NCBI GenBank assembly: GCA_016946835.1
Contig: JACVTC010000047.1
Coordinates: 380,001 to 444,000 of the forward strand
Source of the DNA: Neocallimastix lanati (nom. inval.)
Lineage: Eukaryota > Neocallimastigomycota > Neocallimastigomycetes > Neocallimastigales > Neocallimastigaceae
DNA: 64,000 nt
Direction of reading: 5' to 3'
Shown: positions 1-13,469 of the stretch, piece by piece
Layout of the letters: each line of letters opens with the position of its first letter
Numbering within the stretch: the stretch's first letter is position 1
Made by a program: the position numbers and the translations under genes
Notes under the pieces: generated by a model
The model's database searches: none
What the model was told of the DNA's origin: nothing
What the model saw: the letters and a program-made list of their open reading frames with translations, nothing else

Positions 1-38
1 TTATAAAATATAATAAAAACAAGTTTAAAAAAATTATT

Positions 39-465
39 TTGAATTTTTATTTATTTAAAAAAATAATTTTGAATTTTTATTTATTTATTCATTCATTTAC
101 TTATATCAATAAGCCATTTGCCGAAATGCAACTTGGGGAAATGCAACATTTTAATAATACGCCACTTGGCGAAATACAATCTGGCGAAATGCAACTCTCC
201 CTTGTAATAGCTCCCTGGCAAATGCAATAAATATATTAAATTACAGTACTGGTACTAGCGTAACCCTCTCAGGCCACGGACAAACAACTAGAATAGAATC
301 TTGGTTCAGAATATTACTTAACACTTTTAAATAAAATAAAAGGGAGAGTTGCATTTCCCCAAGTTGCTATTCGCCAGGTTGCATTTCGACAAGTAGAGTA
401 TTGATATAAATAAATGAATAAATAAATAAATATTAATTCAAAATATTTTTTTTAAAATTGTTTTT
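39..465. repeat. Foldback repeat with GGCGAAATGCAA motifs
   Basis: The left arm (about 60-205) and right arm (about 341-465) are imperfect reverse complements separated by about 135 bp. The left arm runs from an ATTTATTTATTCATTC tract through copies of GGCGAAATGCAA to CTCTCCC. The right arm starts GGGAGAGTTGCATTTC and ends in the complementary ATAAATGAATAAATAAAT tract. No ORF lies between the arms. The architecture fits a miniature inverted-repeat or foldback element, but no target-site duplication was found, so the class is unassigned. Confidence 0.55.
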
Positions 466-520
466 ATGCGATATTAATAATATTTAATTTAATTTTATTT
501 ATTGATTTATTTATTTATTT

Positions 521-650
521 AATAATTCTCAATTTGGCGAAAAGCAACTTGGCGAAATGCAATTTGGTGAAATGCCACATTTTTTTAATACGCCACATGC
601 TTTCAAAAAATTGGCGAAATGCAACCTGGCGAAATGCCCCACACCCAAAA
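521..650. repeat. Second cluster of TTGGCGAAATGCAA motifs
   Basis: Five or more copies of (T)TGGCGAAATGC(AA), some degenerate, lie in one orientation, interleaved with GCCACAT segments and ending CTGGCGAAATGCCCC. It follows the foldback repeat and may be one end of a larger element that begins before the window. The next 200 bp (651-870) are A/T homopolymers without recognisable features. Confidence 0.5.
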
Positions 651-873
651 TAAAATACATGAAATTTTTTTTTATTTTTATTTTTATTTTTATTTTTATT
701 TATTTTTTGTTTCTTTTAGACTTTTTTTAAACTAAGAAAAGAAAAAATTTTTATATAATAATATTTTATTTTATTTTTAAAAAAAAAAAATACATCAAAA
801 TAAAATAAAAGATATAAGAATTTTTTTATATTTTAATTTTTTTTTATTTTTTTTTTTATTTTTAACATTAATA

Positions 874-1044
874 TTAAAAAAAATTATGAGTTTCGAAGTT
901 GAAATGGTCTCTAACTAACTCTTCCCATTCATCAATAATAACTCTATGTGGATAAAAATTATCCTTCAAATCTGTATGATCAGAATTTCTTCTTTGCCTT
1001 AATTGTTTCGACGTCGACGCTCTTGATAAATGGTAATGGTAGGT
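874..1044 (-). pseudogene. Decayed coding scrap, family unknown
   Basis: An open stretch of 56 codons on the minus strand ends at a TAA. Its residues are unusually complex for this region, including DNFYPHRVIIDEWEELVRDHF. An in-frame TAG precedes it and no start codon fits. Base composition is richer than the surroundings. It could be a terminal exon or the end of a decayed gene. I do not recognise the family. The span 1045-1303 also has a short open piece on the same strand, broken by stops. Confidence 0.3.
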
Positions 1045-1303
1045 CTAAATCCAATGGTATACAAATTGAATCATAGTATAAAAATTCATCAAATCGCAAT
1101 AGTCATAGCATTAATAAGGAATTCTATAAGCCTTATAAATTATGAAATGTGGAAAGAAGATTCTCTTGAAGGTGATTGATTGAAATAGTAGAGCACCTTC
1201 TTTTTCCGTCCCTCCTCCTGAAACCAATCTTTAATATTATATATACATACACTGCATTTCCGCCCAAGAAGGAAGAAGACACAGTATATAAAAAAAATTA
1301 ATA

Positions 1304-1561
1304 TTACTCATTAAAATTTTCCTCTTTATCATCAGGAATATTCAAAAATTTCTCATAAGCAATTAGAGAAAAAATTAATAAAAAAAAAAAAAAAAGAAAA
1401 AAAAAATTTTTTTTTTCATTAATAAATTGAATGATTTGTGGCCTAAATTCTTCAAATTTTAATACATAAAAAGTAAAAAGTATTTCATAGGTAAAAACTA
1501 GGTATATTGTTACTTTTACTACATTAGGAGGATAATATATTAGGCAATCTTCTGATATCAA
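1304..1561 (-). pseudogene. Cyclin-box-like fragment (tentative)
   Basis: An 85-codon minus-strand reading frame begins MISEDCLIYYPPNVVKVTIYL. The pattern of a Cys-Leu pair followed by YPP, hydrophobics and IYL resembles the second cyclin fold of cyclin C/K/L-type proteins, where a YPPxxIAxAxIYLA segment is typical. The remainder is disrupted by a Phe-rich run encoded by a poly(T/A) tract. It lies in line with the open scrap downstream on the same strand, so both may derive from one decayed gene. The resemblance is short and could be chance. Confidence 0.25.
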
Positions 1562-2099
1562 TTTACATTTTTTTTTATTATAAGATTTTACATTAAATAT
1601 GAATTCACATTTTTAATTTGTTTATTCCAAAAAAAAAAAAAAAAAAGAAAAAGAAAATGGTGAATACTTTAGTAATAGACGTTGAATAAAAAAATTTTTT
1701 TTTTAAAACAAAATTTAAACTTCATGCATTTAAATGATTTAATCGTTCGGAGTGATTGCATAGTGAACATATTTTCCATGTAAAACTTCCGTATTATTCC
1801 TGGAAATTTATTATTGTGTTTGTATATTGTTAATCTATGACTTTTTTTTTTTTTTTTTGGATTTTTTTTTTTTTTGTAGAGAGTATGGGATTTTTTAGCC
1901 CAAGAATATTTATGTATTGTAGGAATATATATTTTTTTAATAAGGTTTTTAATGGAACAATTAGAATTAATTCCATTTATAGAAATACTTTATTTACATT
2001 ACCGTCACAAAAACCAACAATAAGGAAAATTAGGAAGGACCTGAGAGAAAAAGTGCATAGGTACCAAGTACCAATGGAAAAAAAAAATCCTTTTAATAT

Positions 2100-2138
<39 letters not shown>

Positions 2139-2600
2139 CAAAGATAAAGCATTCTTTAAACTTTATTAATTTTTATTATTGATTTTATGAGATGAGCCAA
2201 GACACCCTAGCATACAAGGTATGTTAATTAATTAAAAGATTGAATACTTCCAGTACGTGCTTTATTGGAACCAAGTAGAGGGGAGTACTAAAGGGCTTTA
2301 CTACTGTTAATATAAAACTGTAATACATACTTTTTTTTTTTTATAAATATAAAAGATAAAGGTAGCTCAGAGGTTAAAGAAAAAATGATTTTGAAGAAAG
2401 GAGGACTAGAGAAAAAAAAAATCTTGAGGTAATAGGATTGAGAAGAACATCTAAAGGTTTAAAATCTTTTTTTTTCTATTGAAATTTACTAAATTTTTGG
2501 GATATAAAATAATAGTCGAAGATCAAACTGAGATTTAGTGTTTAAATTTATTATATTATAGAAGGTGTTTTACGGAACCAATCTTTGAGATCATGAATGA
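1562..2600. other. Non-coding, homopolymer-rich, nothing recognised
   Basis: A/T homopolymers, a Phe-coding poly(T) ORF and short stretches of ordinary complexity (2190-2330). A GTATGT at about 2220 resembles a 5' splice site, but no exon structure could be built. Confidence 0.5.
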
Positions 2601-2605
2601 ATATC

Positions 2606-2972
<367 letters not shown>

Positions 2973-3355
2973 TTTTTTTATTATCTTAATATTATTAAAG
3001 TAGGAACCACTAAAGATTCAATAATATTTGGATAAGTTTATATTGATTGTTTCAAATTGGTGATGATTGAATAATTAAGTATCTTAATCTACTGAATAAA
3101 ATTGATTAAATGCTATTGTTTCAATATATTAAAATCGTCTTAAAATTCTATGTAGTATGTTTATATTTTGGATTATAAGTAATAGTAAAAAGATAATAAT
3201 ATAAAAATTAGAAAGAATTAAATGAACAAAACATTAGCAAAAAATTGACTGTGAGTGGAACCAATAGAAATAATTATAATACATAATCATATAAATATAT
3301 ATAATAATTTATTTTTATTTTTATTTTTAATTTTTTATTTTTTATTTTTATTTTT

Positions 3356-3595
3356 ATTTTATTTTTTATTTTTTATTTTTTATTTTTTATTTTTTATTTT
3401 TTATTTTTTATTTTTTATTTTTTATTTTTTATTTTTTATTTTTTATTTTTTATTTTTTATTTTTTATTTTTTATTTTTTATTTTTTATTTTTTATTTTTT
3501 ATTTTTTATTTTTTATTTTTTATTTTTTATTTTTTATTTTTTATTTTTTATTTTTTATTTTTTATTTTTTATTTTTTATTTTTTATTTTTTATTT
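3356..3595. repeat. ATTTTTT 7-bp tandem array
   Basis: A near-perfect 7-bp ATTTTTT array of more than 30 units. Seven is not a multiple of three, so the array reads as a repeated heptapeptide of Phe/Tyr/Leu/Ile, producing a spurious ORF. Flanks are A/T runs and (TA)n. Confidence 0.9.
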
Positions 3596-4169
3596 TTTTT
3601 TATTTTTTTTTCTGTTTCATAAAATAATCAATTTTATCATAAAGAAAATAAAGTATTAATAACCTCATAACTAAAAAAAAAAAAAAAAAAAAATAAAAAA
3701 AATAATAATAATAAAATAAATTAAAATAATTAAAATAAAAAAGATAAACAAAATAACAAAGAAGATGGTGTTTTTAATGAACAAAGATATAGAAAAAATA
3801 AAATAAGAAATAAAAAGTAAATATATATATATATATATATATAAAAGGAAAATAATATAATATATATATATATAAATTTAAAGTTGAAATATATATAACA
3901 AAAATACTTTTATATATATATATATATATAATATAATTAAATTTAAATTTAACACTTATATATATATATATATATAACATTCAATTAATAAAAAAAAAAA
4001 AAAATAAATAAATATTATTTGTCCAATTTGAACATAATAATATTTAAAAATAGTAACATGAAATAAAAAAAAAAAAAAAGAAGTAATATTTAAAAATAAA
4101 GTACATAAATAAATTAAGAAAAAGTTCATATGCAACAAACCTTCCCTTCAGATTATAAGATTTCTATTT

Positions 4170-4440
4170 AAAAAAAGGGAATTCTTTCCCTGGATTTAGG
4201 GTTTGAATTGACCATCTGAAAGAAATTATGGTCTTCTCCTTCAGAGGCATTGACCCTGCTCTGCTAGCCTGTTTTAACAGTATTTTCAGCGGTGATACTC
4301 CTGGTTAGCTTAATACTTTTACCGTCTGAATAGCAACCCTGGACGAGTACTATCCCGAGGTATAATTTCTGTAGAGAGAGTCGTAGAAAGTACCAAGCAT
4401 GGCGTTTTTTTAGAAATCATCACCAGAAATGATTTGGTTA
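4170..4440 (-). ncRNA. Possible Pol III-type structured RNA
   Basis: A roughly 270-bp patch of markedly higher complexity than its surroundings, with no open frame. Read on the minus strand it ends in a hairpin (GGGAA / TTCCC around a 4-nt loop, 4177-4190) followed by seven T, a Pol III-style terminator. About 12 nt upstream is TTCAAACCC, similar to a B box (GGTTCRANNCC), and further upstream GCTAACCAGG loosely resembles an A box. It did not match tRNA, SRP, U6 or RNase P features I could recall. It may equally be a decayed element. Confidence 0.25.
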
Positions 4441-5737
4441 TGAAACAAAAACATCCCATTCTTTTTTACAATTTAAAGCAATGATATTTGCATCTTTTCC
4501 ACCAAGAAGGAAGTTATATAATGGGGCACTATGTCACGTCACATATAATATTTATACACTCATTTATTCAAAAAATTACTAATATTAACACGGATTTTCA
4601 CCAATTGACCTTTTTCACTACTATTATTTTCACTATCACTAATATTAATATTCATGTTTTAACTATCACTAATACTACTATTATAAATAATATTATTTTT
4701 ATTGTTATTATTATTAATATTATAAACTTCGTTACTACTATTAGAATCTGTATTTGATTCTATATCTATTCGTATTTGTGACTACAGTGTTTCCATTACT
4801 ATTTGATATTTGATAATATTTAGAAATTATATATATATAAAAAAAAAATTTTTTTTCATAATGAATAAAGAAATTCAATATTCTTAAAAATATTTCTTTC
4901 GAAATTCAAGGAAAAAATAGAATTTAGAAAACCGATGTTTTAATCAAGGATTACTATTTTTTATTTTTTTTTTTTATTTTTTCTATAATAACAAGAATAC
5001 CGTTCTGGAATAGTCGTCTTTAATCATATTTATATAGGGAAGAGGAATATGAGAATTCTTAATTAAGAAATTCCTTTTATAAATGAAATAAAAGTACTTT
5101 TTCTCTAACTTTATTATTCATTCTCTGTCTCTGTATGATCGGTTTCAATTTCGAAATCATTTGAAAAAAGGGTACACCTAAATAGGTATAACAATTCACT
5201 TTAGGTTAACTCTTGACTTGAAAAATAAAAGGTTGGATTACTTATTATTAAGAAATCTTGAAACTTCCCTTTCGTACTTACCAAACTTTTACATTTATTA
5301 ATATTAAACTGCATTATATTATTTTTAACTCAACTTAATGGCTAATTTTAACAATTTCTTAAGTTGAGATCTTATTGGAACATATATCACAATGTCATCT
5401 TCACAAGAGACTTCCACAACAACGTTTATTACTAATAAAGTGGAATTACATGCAGATTTATAACACTAAATTTGTTTATATTTTATATGTTTTACAGTAA
5501 TAAATAATTAAATCATTATAAAGTCTTAAACTAACTGTAAATGTATACTCTTTTTATTTATTATATATATATAATAAAATTATATAATTAAATTTATATT
5601 TAACACTTTTATTTTTAATAGTTTATTTCATATTTATATTAATTTAAATTAATTATTAATTATTAATTATTAATTATTATTATTGTTATTATTTTACCAT
5701 TATCTTTTTATTATTATTTTTTTTAATACTTTTTTTT

Positions 5738-5775
<38 letters not shown>

Positions 5776-6445
5776 CATTCCTTCTTTTTCATAAAAAATT
5801 AATATTTTTATATATCTAATAATAAAAGAACTTTTAATAAAAGAGAAAAAAATATTATTGTCTTATATATATACTTTAATAAAAATATATATATATATAT
5901 GTAATAAAATAATTATTTAAATATATAATAAACTTATAATATAAGAAAATTTAAAAATAAAAAAAAAAAAAAAAAAAGAATGATGAATAAAATAAATATA
6001 TATATATATATATATAATAAAATAAAAAATAAAAAATAAATCTAGAAATATATATATTTTTATTGAGCATGTGTTAGAATGAATTTTTATTATTAACATT
6101 CAAATTATTTAGACATAAATGATTGTTTTTGATATAGAAAAATATTAAAAAATTCTTTTTTTCATAAAAAAAAAAAAAAAGAAAACAAAAAAAAAAACAA
6201 AAAACAAAAAACAAAAAAAAAAAAAAAAAAAAAAAAAAATTCATATATATAATATTACATATATATTATATTGAATTCCTTTTTTTTTTTTGTTTTTTTT
6301 TTTGTTTTTTTTATATATATATATATATTATATATATATTTATTTTAACATACGTTCAAACGTTTTTTAATTGTACTAATAATAAAACAAAATAATAATA
6401 ATAAAAAAAAAGAAATGTTACAAAATTTATTTATTTATTTATTTT
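4441..6445. other. Intergenic, no gene recognised
   Basis: A/T-rich DNA with (TA)n, poly(T) and poly(A) tracts. A 23-codon frame opens with ATG at 5392 (MSSSQETSTTTF...) and stops after 23 residues; it might be a leader exon but nothing supports it. The last 300 bp before the kinase stop codon are homopolymers and (TA)n, presumably the gene's 3' flank. Confidence 0.5.
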
Positions 6446-7489
6446 TTAATTTTCTATCCATTCAATACGATCCTTAAAGCCATGTCTTCTATTAAAAGAA
6501 TTATATGGAGTTAAACGTCTATATAATTGTTCAAATAACTTATAACAATACAAATAATCTGGTTCTTCCATAAAACCTAAATTTCTTGTATAATCTAAAT
6601 ATTTTGCAAATTCATTTGGTAAATTACCACATATCTCATATAATGTAGCTTCTCTCTTTCTAATTCTAATTTTTGCCCAACCTTCTCTTGAAGATGATGC
6701 TTTTATACCCATCCATGGAAGAGAAGCCTTGGCTAAATCTATAAGAACATAAGCTAAAGATTCCAAATCATCTCTACGAGTATGATCATAACCTTCATGA
6801 ACATTCACACTAGCATATCTTGCAGTACCAACACGTGAGCGACCTTTCATTGGTTTTCTAAATGGAATATGTCTTTTTGTTACTGGATCACGGTAAAATG
6901 ATGAGAGTCCAAAGTCTACAACATATATTGTCTGATCCTTTGGATTGTTTACATTGCCAACACAAAATTGATCTGGCTTAACATCACGAAAAACAATACC
7001 TTTTGAATGAATAAATTGGAAACGATTAATAAGTTCCATACCACAATAAGCAACTGCCCTTAATGAAAGTTTACCAGTTGGTGATGAATTCTGAATTTCT
7101 CTAAGTGATGGACCTAATTGTTCCATTACAAGAATATTCCAATTACCTTCAACACCCATATGAAATACTTTTGGAATTCCAATAGGTCTATCCAAATTTT
7201 GATTCTTAACTTTATCATAATTTCTACGATAATATCTCATATCCATAGAATTTACATTACTATTATAATTACCACTACCATATTTTGTAATCATATTACT
7301 ATGACTTGGCTGGAATAAGCATGAATACATATCTCTTTCATGTTCCAATTGCGGATAATCAATCGACACTGGTTCACGTTTTACTGCTACTCTCGAATTG
7401 GTACGAATATTTAATGCTGAAAAAACTTGCCCAAAGGTACCTTCGGAAAGTTTTTCAATTACTTCCCATTGACCTGCTAAAATTACCAT
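6446..7489 (-). CDS. Casein kinase 1-family Ser/Thr protein kinase
   Basis: Single-exon protein of 347 residues covering a whole kinase domain with almost no tail, which is short for CK1. In order: a glycine loop SEGTFGQVF (about 15-23), the VAVK lysine (about 37), a CK1-diagnostic catalytic loop RDVKPDQF, DFG as VVDFGLSSFYRD, and the CK1 substrate-recognition signature GTARYASVNVHEG followed by RRDDLESLAYVL and LPWMGIKA. CK1 kinases phosphorylate acidic or primed Ser/Thr sites in vesicle traffic, DNA repair and division. Two oddities stand out: the HRD histidine is Phe (VFRDVKPD), and an Asn/Tyr/Arg-rich insert (about 70-100) sits after the alphaC region. The start is ATG in a reasonable AGCATAATGG context. 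It is the only convincing host gene in the window. Activity is likely but unproven because Lys, catalytic Asp and DFG are intact. Confidence 0.93.
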   Translation of the reverse strand: MVILAGQWEVIEKLSEGTFGQVFSALNIRTNSRVAVKREPVSIDYPQLEHERDMYSCLFQPSHSNMITKYGSGNYNSNVNSMDMRYYRRNYDKVKNQNLDRPIGIPKVFHMGVEGNWNILVMEQLGPSLREIQNSSPTGKLSLRAVAYCGMELINRFQFIHSKGIVFRDVKPDQFCVGNVNNPKDQTIYVVDFGLSSFYRDPVTKRHIPFRKPMKGRSRVGTARYASVNVHEGYDHTRRDDLESLAYVLIDLAKASLPWMGIKASSSREGWAKIRIRKREATLYEICGNLPNEFAKYLDYTRNLGFMEEPDYLYCYKLFEQLYRRLTPYNSFNRRHGFKDRIEWIEN

Positions 7490-7915
7490 TATGCTGTTTT
7501 CACTATAGCTTTGTTTGAAATGTTATTTTTTAATTTTTTTCTTTATTTTTTTTTTTTAAAAAATTATTTTGCCTCGATTATTTTCAATAATATTTATCTT
7601 AATTATTATTATTAGATTTTACTTTAAAAAACTAAAAAAAAAAAAATAATCACAGAAAAATTTCCAATGAAAATTATTTAATAATACTACGATATTATAA
7701 TAGATACTTTTTAGATATTATTAAAATTTTCCTTTGAAAATTTCACCTTGTATTACTGTCGTATTTGAACTTTTAATTTTTAAAATCTAGTGCATAATAT
7801 CAATAAATCTAAAATGTTATATATATCTTCGATAATAATGAAAAATTTTCTTTTTCTTCAATTATAATATTCGATACTTCTTTTTACTTCAATTTGGTAT
7901 TTTTGATTTTATTTT

Positions 7916-7949
<34 letters not shown>

Positions 7950-8766
7950 TGATTTTTTGATTTTTTTGTTTTCGTTCTCGTTATTTTTGATTTTGATTTT
8001 TTTTTTTTTTGATTTTTTTTGTATTTGATTTATTCCAAAACCTTTCAAAAAGATAAACTTTTATTTATTATTAGTTTATTCACTAATTTTTTAAATATTT
8101 TTCTTAAGTTTTATCTTTCTTTATTTTTATTTAAATATTTTAAATATAAAAAGAATAACGAAAAATATTTTAATAATAAACTTTTAAAATGTTTATTATA
8201 AGTTTTGATTTTTTTTATAATATTAATGGAAAGAATATTAATTTTATAAGGTCTACTTTTAATGCTTAATTATTAAATATTCTTTACTTAAATATTATAT
8301 TGTTTTGTAAAGTAATATTCCTTTTATTTAGTGTCTTATTACTTTAAAAAATATTTTTAAAAATAATAGTATTTTATTATAATTGTTTATTTTTTAAGCC
8401 AAAAAAATAAAAAATTACTTCTAATTACTTTAGATAATATTTTTTCTTTCAAGACTTAAAAATAAGAAAAAAAAATTTTTTTATTTTATATTTTGATAAA
8501 ATAACTAATTTTTTTTTCTTATTAAACAAAATAATAATTAATTTTTTTTCTTTTTTAATTATTCATTAAGAAATATTTATAATATGTTTGAATATTATTT
8601 ATTTGTATACTTTTAATGTATTTCTGGAACTATCGATATATTTTTAAAGAATTATTTTTGTATAAAAATGAATTTTTATATATAATGTAATATTATTCAT
8701 AAAATGAGATTTACATTCTTATGTCAAAAATATTTTTTTAAAAAAAAAATTCTGAAAAAATTTTTC

Positions 8767-8799
<33 letters not shown>

Positions 8800-11700
8800 T
8801 TTATTTTCACTATATTAAAAAATAAAAAAAAGAAGTTTTAATAATTTAAAATTAATATATATTTAAATATTTTAAAATAAACTAATAAGTTAAATATACT
8901 AATAACTAAGAAAACTAATGAATATTTTAATATATATTTATTATAAATTAATCTAATAGAAATGAAATAAAAAAAATTAAAACTTCTAAAATAAAGAATA
9001 AAAATTTCTATGTTTAATAAAATAAAAGAAATTTTAATAAAAATAAAAACCTATTCTTCAGAATTTTCTTAGTCCTGAAATATTATAAAAGAAAATCTTA
9101 CAAAAAGATATTCTTTTGTCAATTCTATTATATGTATAAATTATATTATACATAAATATAATTGATAAAAAATATAGAAAAAATAAATTTTCTAATAATA
9201 ATAATAAGAAAATTTTATTTTAATTCTTCTTATATTCAAACTATTTTAATGCATTTATTATTTTTTTTTAATAAATTATTTAATATAATCAATTTGTTTT
9301 TTTTTTTTTTTTGTTATTTTTTTTTGAAAAGTGTGAATTATCTGAAGGATATATAATACTTCTTTTTTATTGCATTTTACAATATAATTTTTTTTATTTT
9401 ATTTTAATAAATTTCTATACCTACTAAATATGTTTTGAATATTGAATGTTTATTTTATCTTTAGTGTATACCTATTACTAAATCTATACTTCCATGTAAT
9501 ATTTTATATAATAATTTATATATATGATTTACAAATATTTACAATAATTTTTTATAAAAATTTAAAGTTAAATTATATAATAAAAAATAAAAAAGATTTT
9601 TTTAATTTTTTTTTTATTAATCTAAATTATATGTTGAATATTATTTTATTTAATAAAATTTAAAACTAACAATGTTATTTAATATAATTTTTTTTTTTGA
9701 TTTTTTGTTTTTACAATATTTTGATTAAATAAACACTACTTTTGGTTAAGTATTAAATTTGATTTCTATTATATTTTAAATAATCAATTTATAGTCTTAG
9801 ACGTTTTAAAATGATCTTTTATTCATCTAAAAGTTTCGGTATTTCAAAAACGAATAAATTTTTTTATATAATGAAAAATAATTAAGAAACATATAATAAT
9901 ATTTAATATTTTACTAGCACTATTTTCTCAATTTCTTTACTTTAAAATTTAATAAGTAATTTTAAATATTATTAAGTTTCTAAAATTAGATTGTTAATAT
10001 TTCAATCATTAATTAAGTAAAAAAAAAAATTAAAAAATCTTCATTCAGTTTTTACTTTTTGTTTTAAAATTTTATAAATAAAAATTTTTTTTCAAAGACA
10101 AATGGGTATTTATATATATAAAAAAAAGGGAATAAGAAACTTAAAAATTTATATATAATTATTATAATTTTATATATTCAATCATGAAAGTATAATATAT
10201 AATCAAATTATTGATAATATATTATTATATATTTATTTAATAATAGAATTTATGAATATTTTACTTTAAAAGATAATTGAATTCATAAAAATATTATATA
10301 CACTAAGAATAAAAATGAAAACTGTATATAGTGGAATATATTTTATTATATATAATAATAAATTTTAAATACTTTCATATCTATTCAAATTAAATTTTTA
10401 ATTTATAATATTATTTCATATTATATAATAAAGAAGAAAAATTACCAAAATTATAATAATTAAAGTTTTTATTGCGTAGTTTTCACATTTTAAATATATA
10501 TAATAAAATAGTTGCATTTTATAGTGTTAGTATATAGTAGAATATGTTAGAAGTTTGTATATAAGAATATGTATATTTTTAATATATTAATTTGAATTAA
10601 AATATATTAATATATTAACATATATTTTAAACTTTTTTTTTTTATCATTTTTTATTTTATTAATATATAAAATGTGATTTGAAAAATATTCCAAATATAT
10701 ATTATCACTTATTATTGTGATGTTTTTTCATAATATATTATACTTAATACATTAAGTATAATATAATTAAATTTATAATATATTGTAATATATTTGTAAT
10801 AGAATTTTATATTATTTAAATAAAATGACGAAATAAAGTTTATTCTAATTAGACTTTTTTTTTTTATTTAAAAGAAATGATAAATAATAATGAATAAAAA
10901 TAATAATAATGATAATTTTAATAAATAATAAATAATAAATAATACAATAATAATCAATATAAAAAGTCAAAATTATAATATTACTATTTCATTATTTATT
11001 TATATATTATTTATTAATTAATTAATTATTTATTTATTCATTATTTATTTGTTTATTCATTATTTATTTATTTGTTCATTATATATATTTATTTATATTT
11101 AATAATTTACTTTTTATTATTTTTTTATTAATTTAATATACTACATTTTATAAAGAAATGTTGCTTAACCATATATATATATTTTTAAAATTAATTTCTA
11201 ATAACTTCCATTAAAATAAAATAAAAAAAAAAAATACATATAAAAGGAAATAATAATAAAAATTAATATTAAATAAAGCAAACTTTTAAACTATATTTTT
11301 AAATGTAACCACTTTAAATAATTTTTTATTACGATAATAAAAAAAAAAAAAAAATAAAATAAAATACAGACAACAATTAATAAATATAAATATAAGTTAT
11401 AATTAGTAAATTTAACTTTCTATCAAATTCTATCACAAAAAGCATCAGTTTAATAATTATTTAAATATTTAAACTTTATATAATTAAAAATTGAGTAAAA
11501 TTAAAAAAAAAAACATTGAAATAAATATTAAATAAAGTAAAATTAAAAATTTGGAAAAGAAATAATTAGAAATAATAATAATAAAAAAAACAGTGTTAGT
11601 ATTCATATTATTTTTTTAAAATTATTTCTTGACTACTTATTACTCATTTTCCTTTACTTATAATATAAAAATAGATAAAACGAAAAAAAAAATTATTTTA

Positions 11701-13469
11701 TGAATAAGTCATTTCTTTCGATTTATCTATTTTTATATTATATGTTCAATAATTTTACATATGGGTTGTATTAAATATTTAAAATTGTTGATACTTAATA
11801 TATTAAAGAGAATTAATAAAATTTTTTTTTGTTTATTTGTTATGATAAGAATATTTAAAATTTATAATAAAATATTGATATTAAATAGGACGGAAGAATG
11901 ACGCCATTATCAAATTTTAGATCGAATATATCTAAAGGAGGAATTATATTGAAAAAATAAAATAAAATAAAATAAAATAAAATAAAAAAAAAAAAAAAAA
12001 AAAAAGATAAAAAGTTAATAAGAACTTTAATGAAGCAAATTAATAGATAATTATAAATAAATATTTTAATATTTATAAACTTTAATTTTAATTAAAATTA
12101 TTTTATTCATTCTCATAAAAATAAGTGATTGCTCTTTTAACTTTTTATTTATTTATTTATTTATTTATTTCTTTATTTATTTATTTTATAGTTTGATGTA
12201 TATGGATATAACAAGTTTTTGAAGAGACTACCTAAATTGATAAATTTAATTAATTTTAAAATATATTTATCATAATATAAAATTAAATGAAATAAATAAA
12301 TAAAAAAAGTTATTAACAAAATCAATTTGTTCTATTTAAAGTTTAAATATAAAATTATAATTATATATATATATATATATAAAATAACTTTTTCTTCGAT
12401 TAGAAATTTAGTAATATTACTTTTATTTTATAAAATACAATATAGTAGTATGTATTGTATATTGGCATTGATGTATTAGTATAATTGAAAAAAAAATTTT
12501 TTTATAAAGTTAATCATGTTAAAAAAAAAAAAAAAAAGAAAAAAATAATGACCTTTTTAATTATTATAATTTTGATTAATAGCTACACCATTTGATCAAA
12601 ATTTATTTGTTTCCTTAGAATTAAATATTTAATAAACTTTTATATTTTTACTCCTGATCATTTTATTAAATGTTGATTAAATTTTATAATACGAAGAAAC
12701 TATTAAGAATTCTATATCTCTTGTATTATTGTATTATTATTTGTTTTATATTCCGTCACAAAGCATAATTGGAAAAAGATTGGATTGGTAATAAAAATTT
12801 TTTTAAAAATTTAGTCTATTTTACAGAAATAATATTAAATAATATTATTCTAACTTTTTTAAAATTTAACAATGCCATTCTAAATAGAATATTCAATAAA
12901 GTTAATATATTAATATATGTTAAATATATATTACAATATATTATTATTCAAATAGCTTATATTTAATTAAAAATAAAGTTATGGTTATGGTTATATTTTT
13001 AATAAATATGATTTTCATCAGGTTTTTTTTTTTATAAAATTTTTCAATTTTTAAATTTGTAAATAATATATTAATAAATATAATACATTGTAATGATTAT
13101 ATATTTAAATTATTTATTCTTTTGTATTCTATAGTTGACGTGTTAAAATTATTATACAAAAAGGTCAATTTATAAAATATTGAAAAAAAAAAAGTTTAAT
13201 TAGTTTTCTTGTTGACATAAAAAAATATAGTAATATTTATTTATATGCATAAATGATATTTTACTACTACAGATTATAGTATTACCTAACAATAACAATA
13301 TCTTAAGTATGACATGTGATATGGCATGCCCGTTGAAATAATAAGTAGTGTATTTATTTTTTCTTCTCTATATTGTTCTTTTACATTCTTTTTTTTTTTC
13401 TTTTTTTTTTTAACAATTCATTAATGAAATTATTAATATAATGTTTTGGTCAGGTAGTGGTCAGGAGAC

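Noticed and set aside
2365-2440. tRNA-like A-box sequence GGTAGCTCAGAGGTTA
   Set aside because: No matching B box, no acceptor stem and no cloverleaf could be formed from the flanks.
3255-3659. Phe/Tyr/Leu/Ile repeat protein
   Set aside because: Artefact of the ATTTTTT heptamer array read in three frames.
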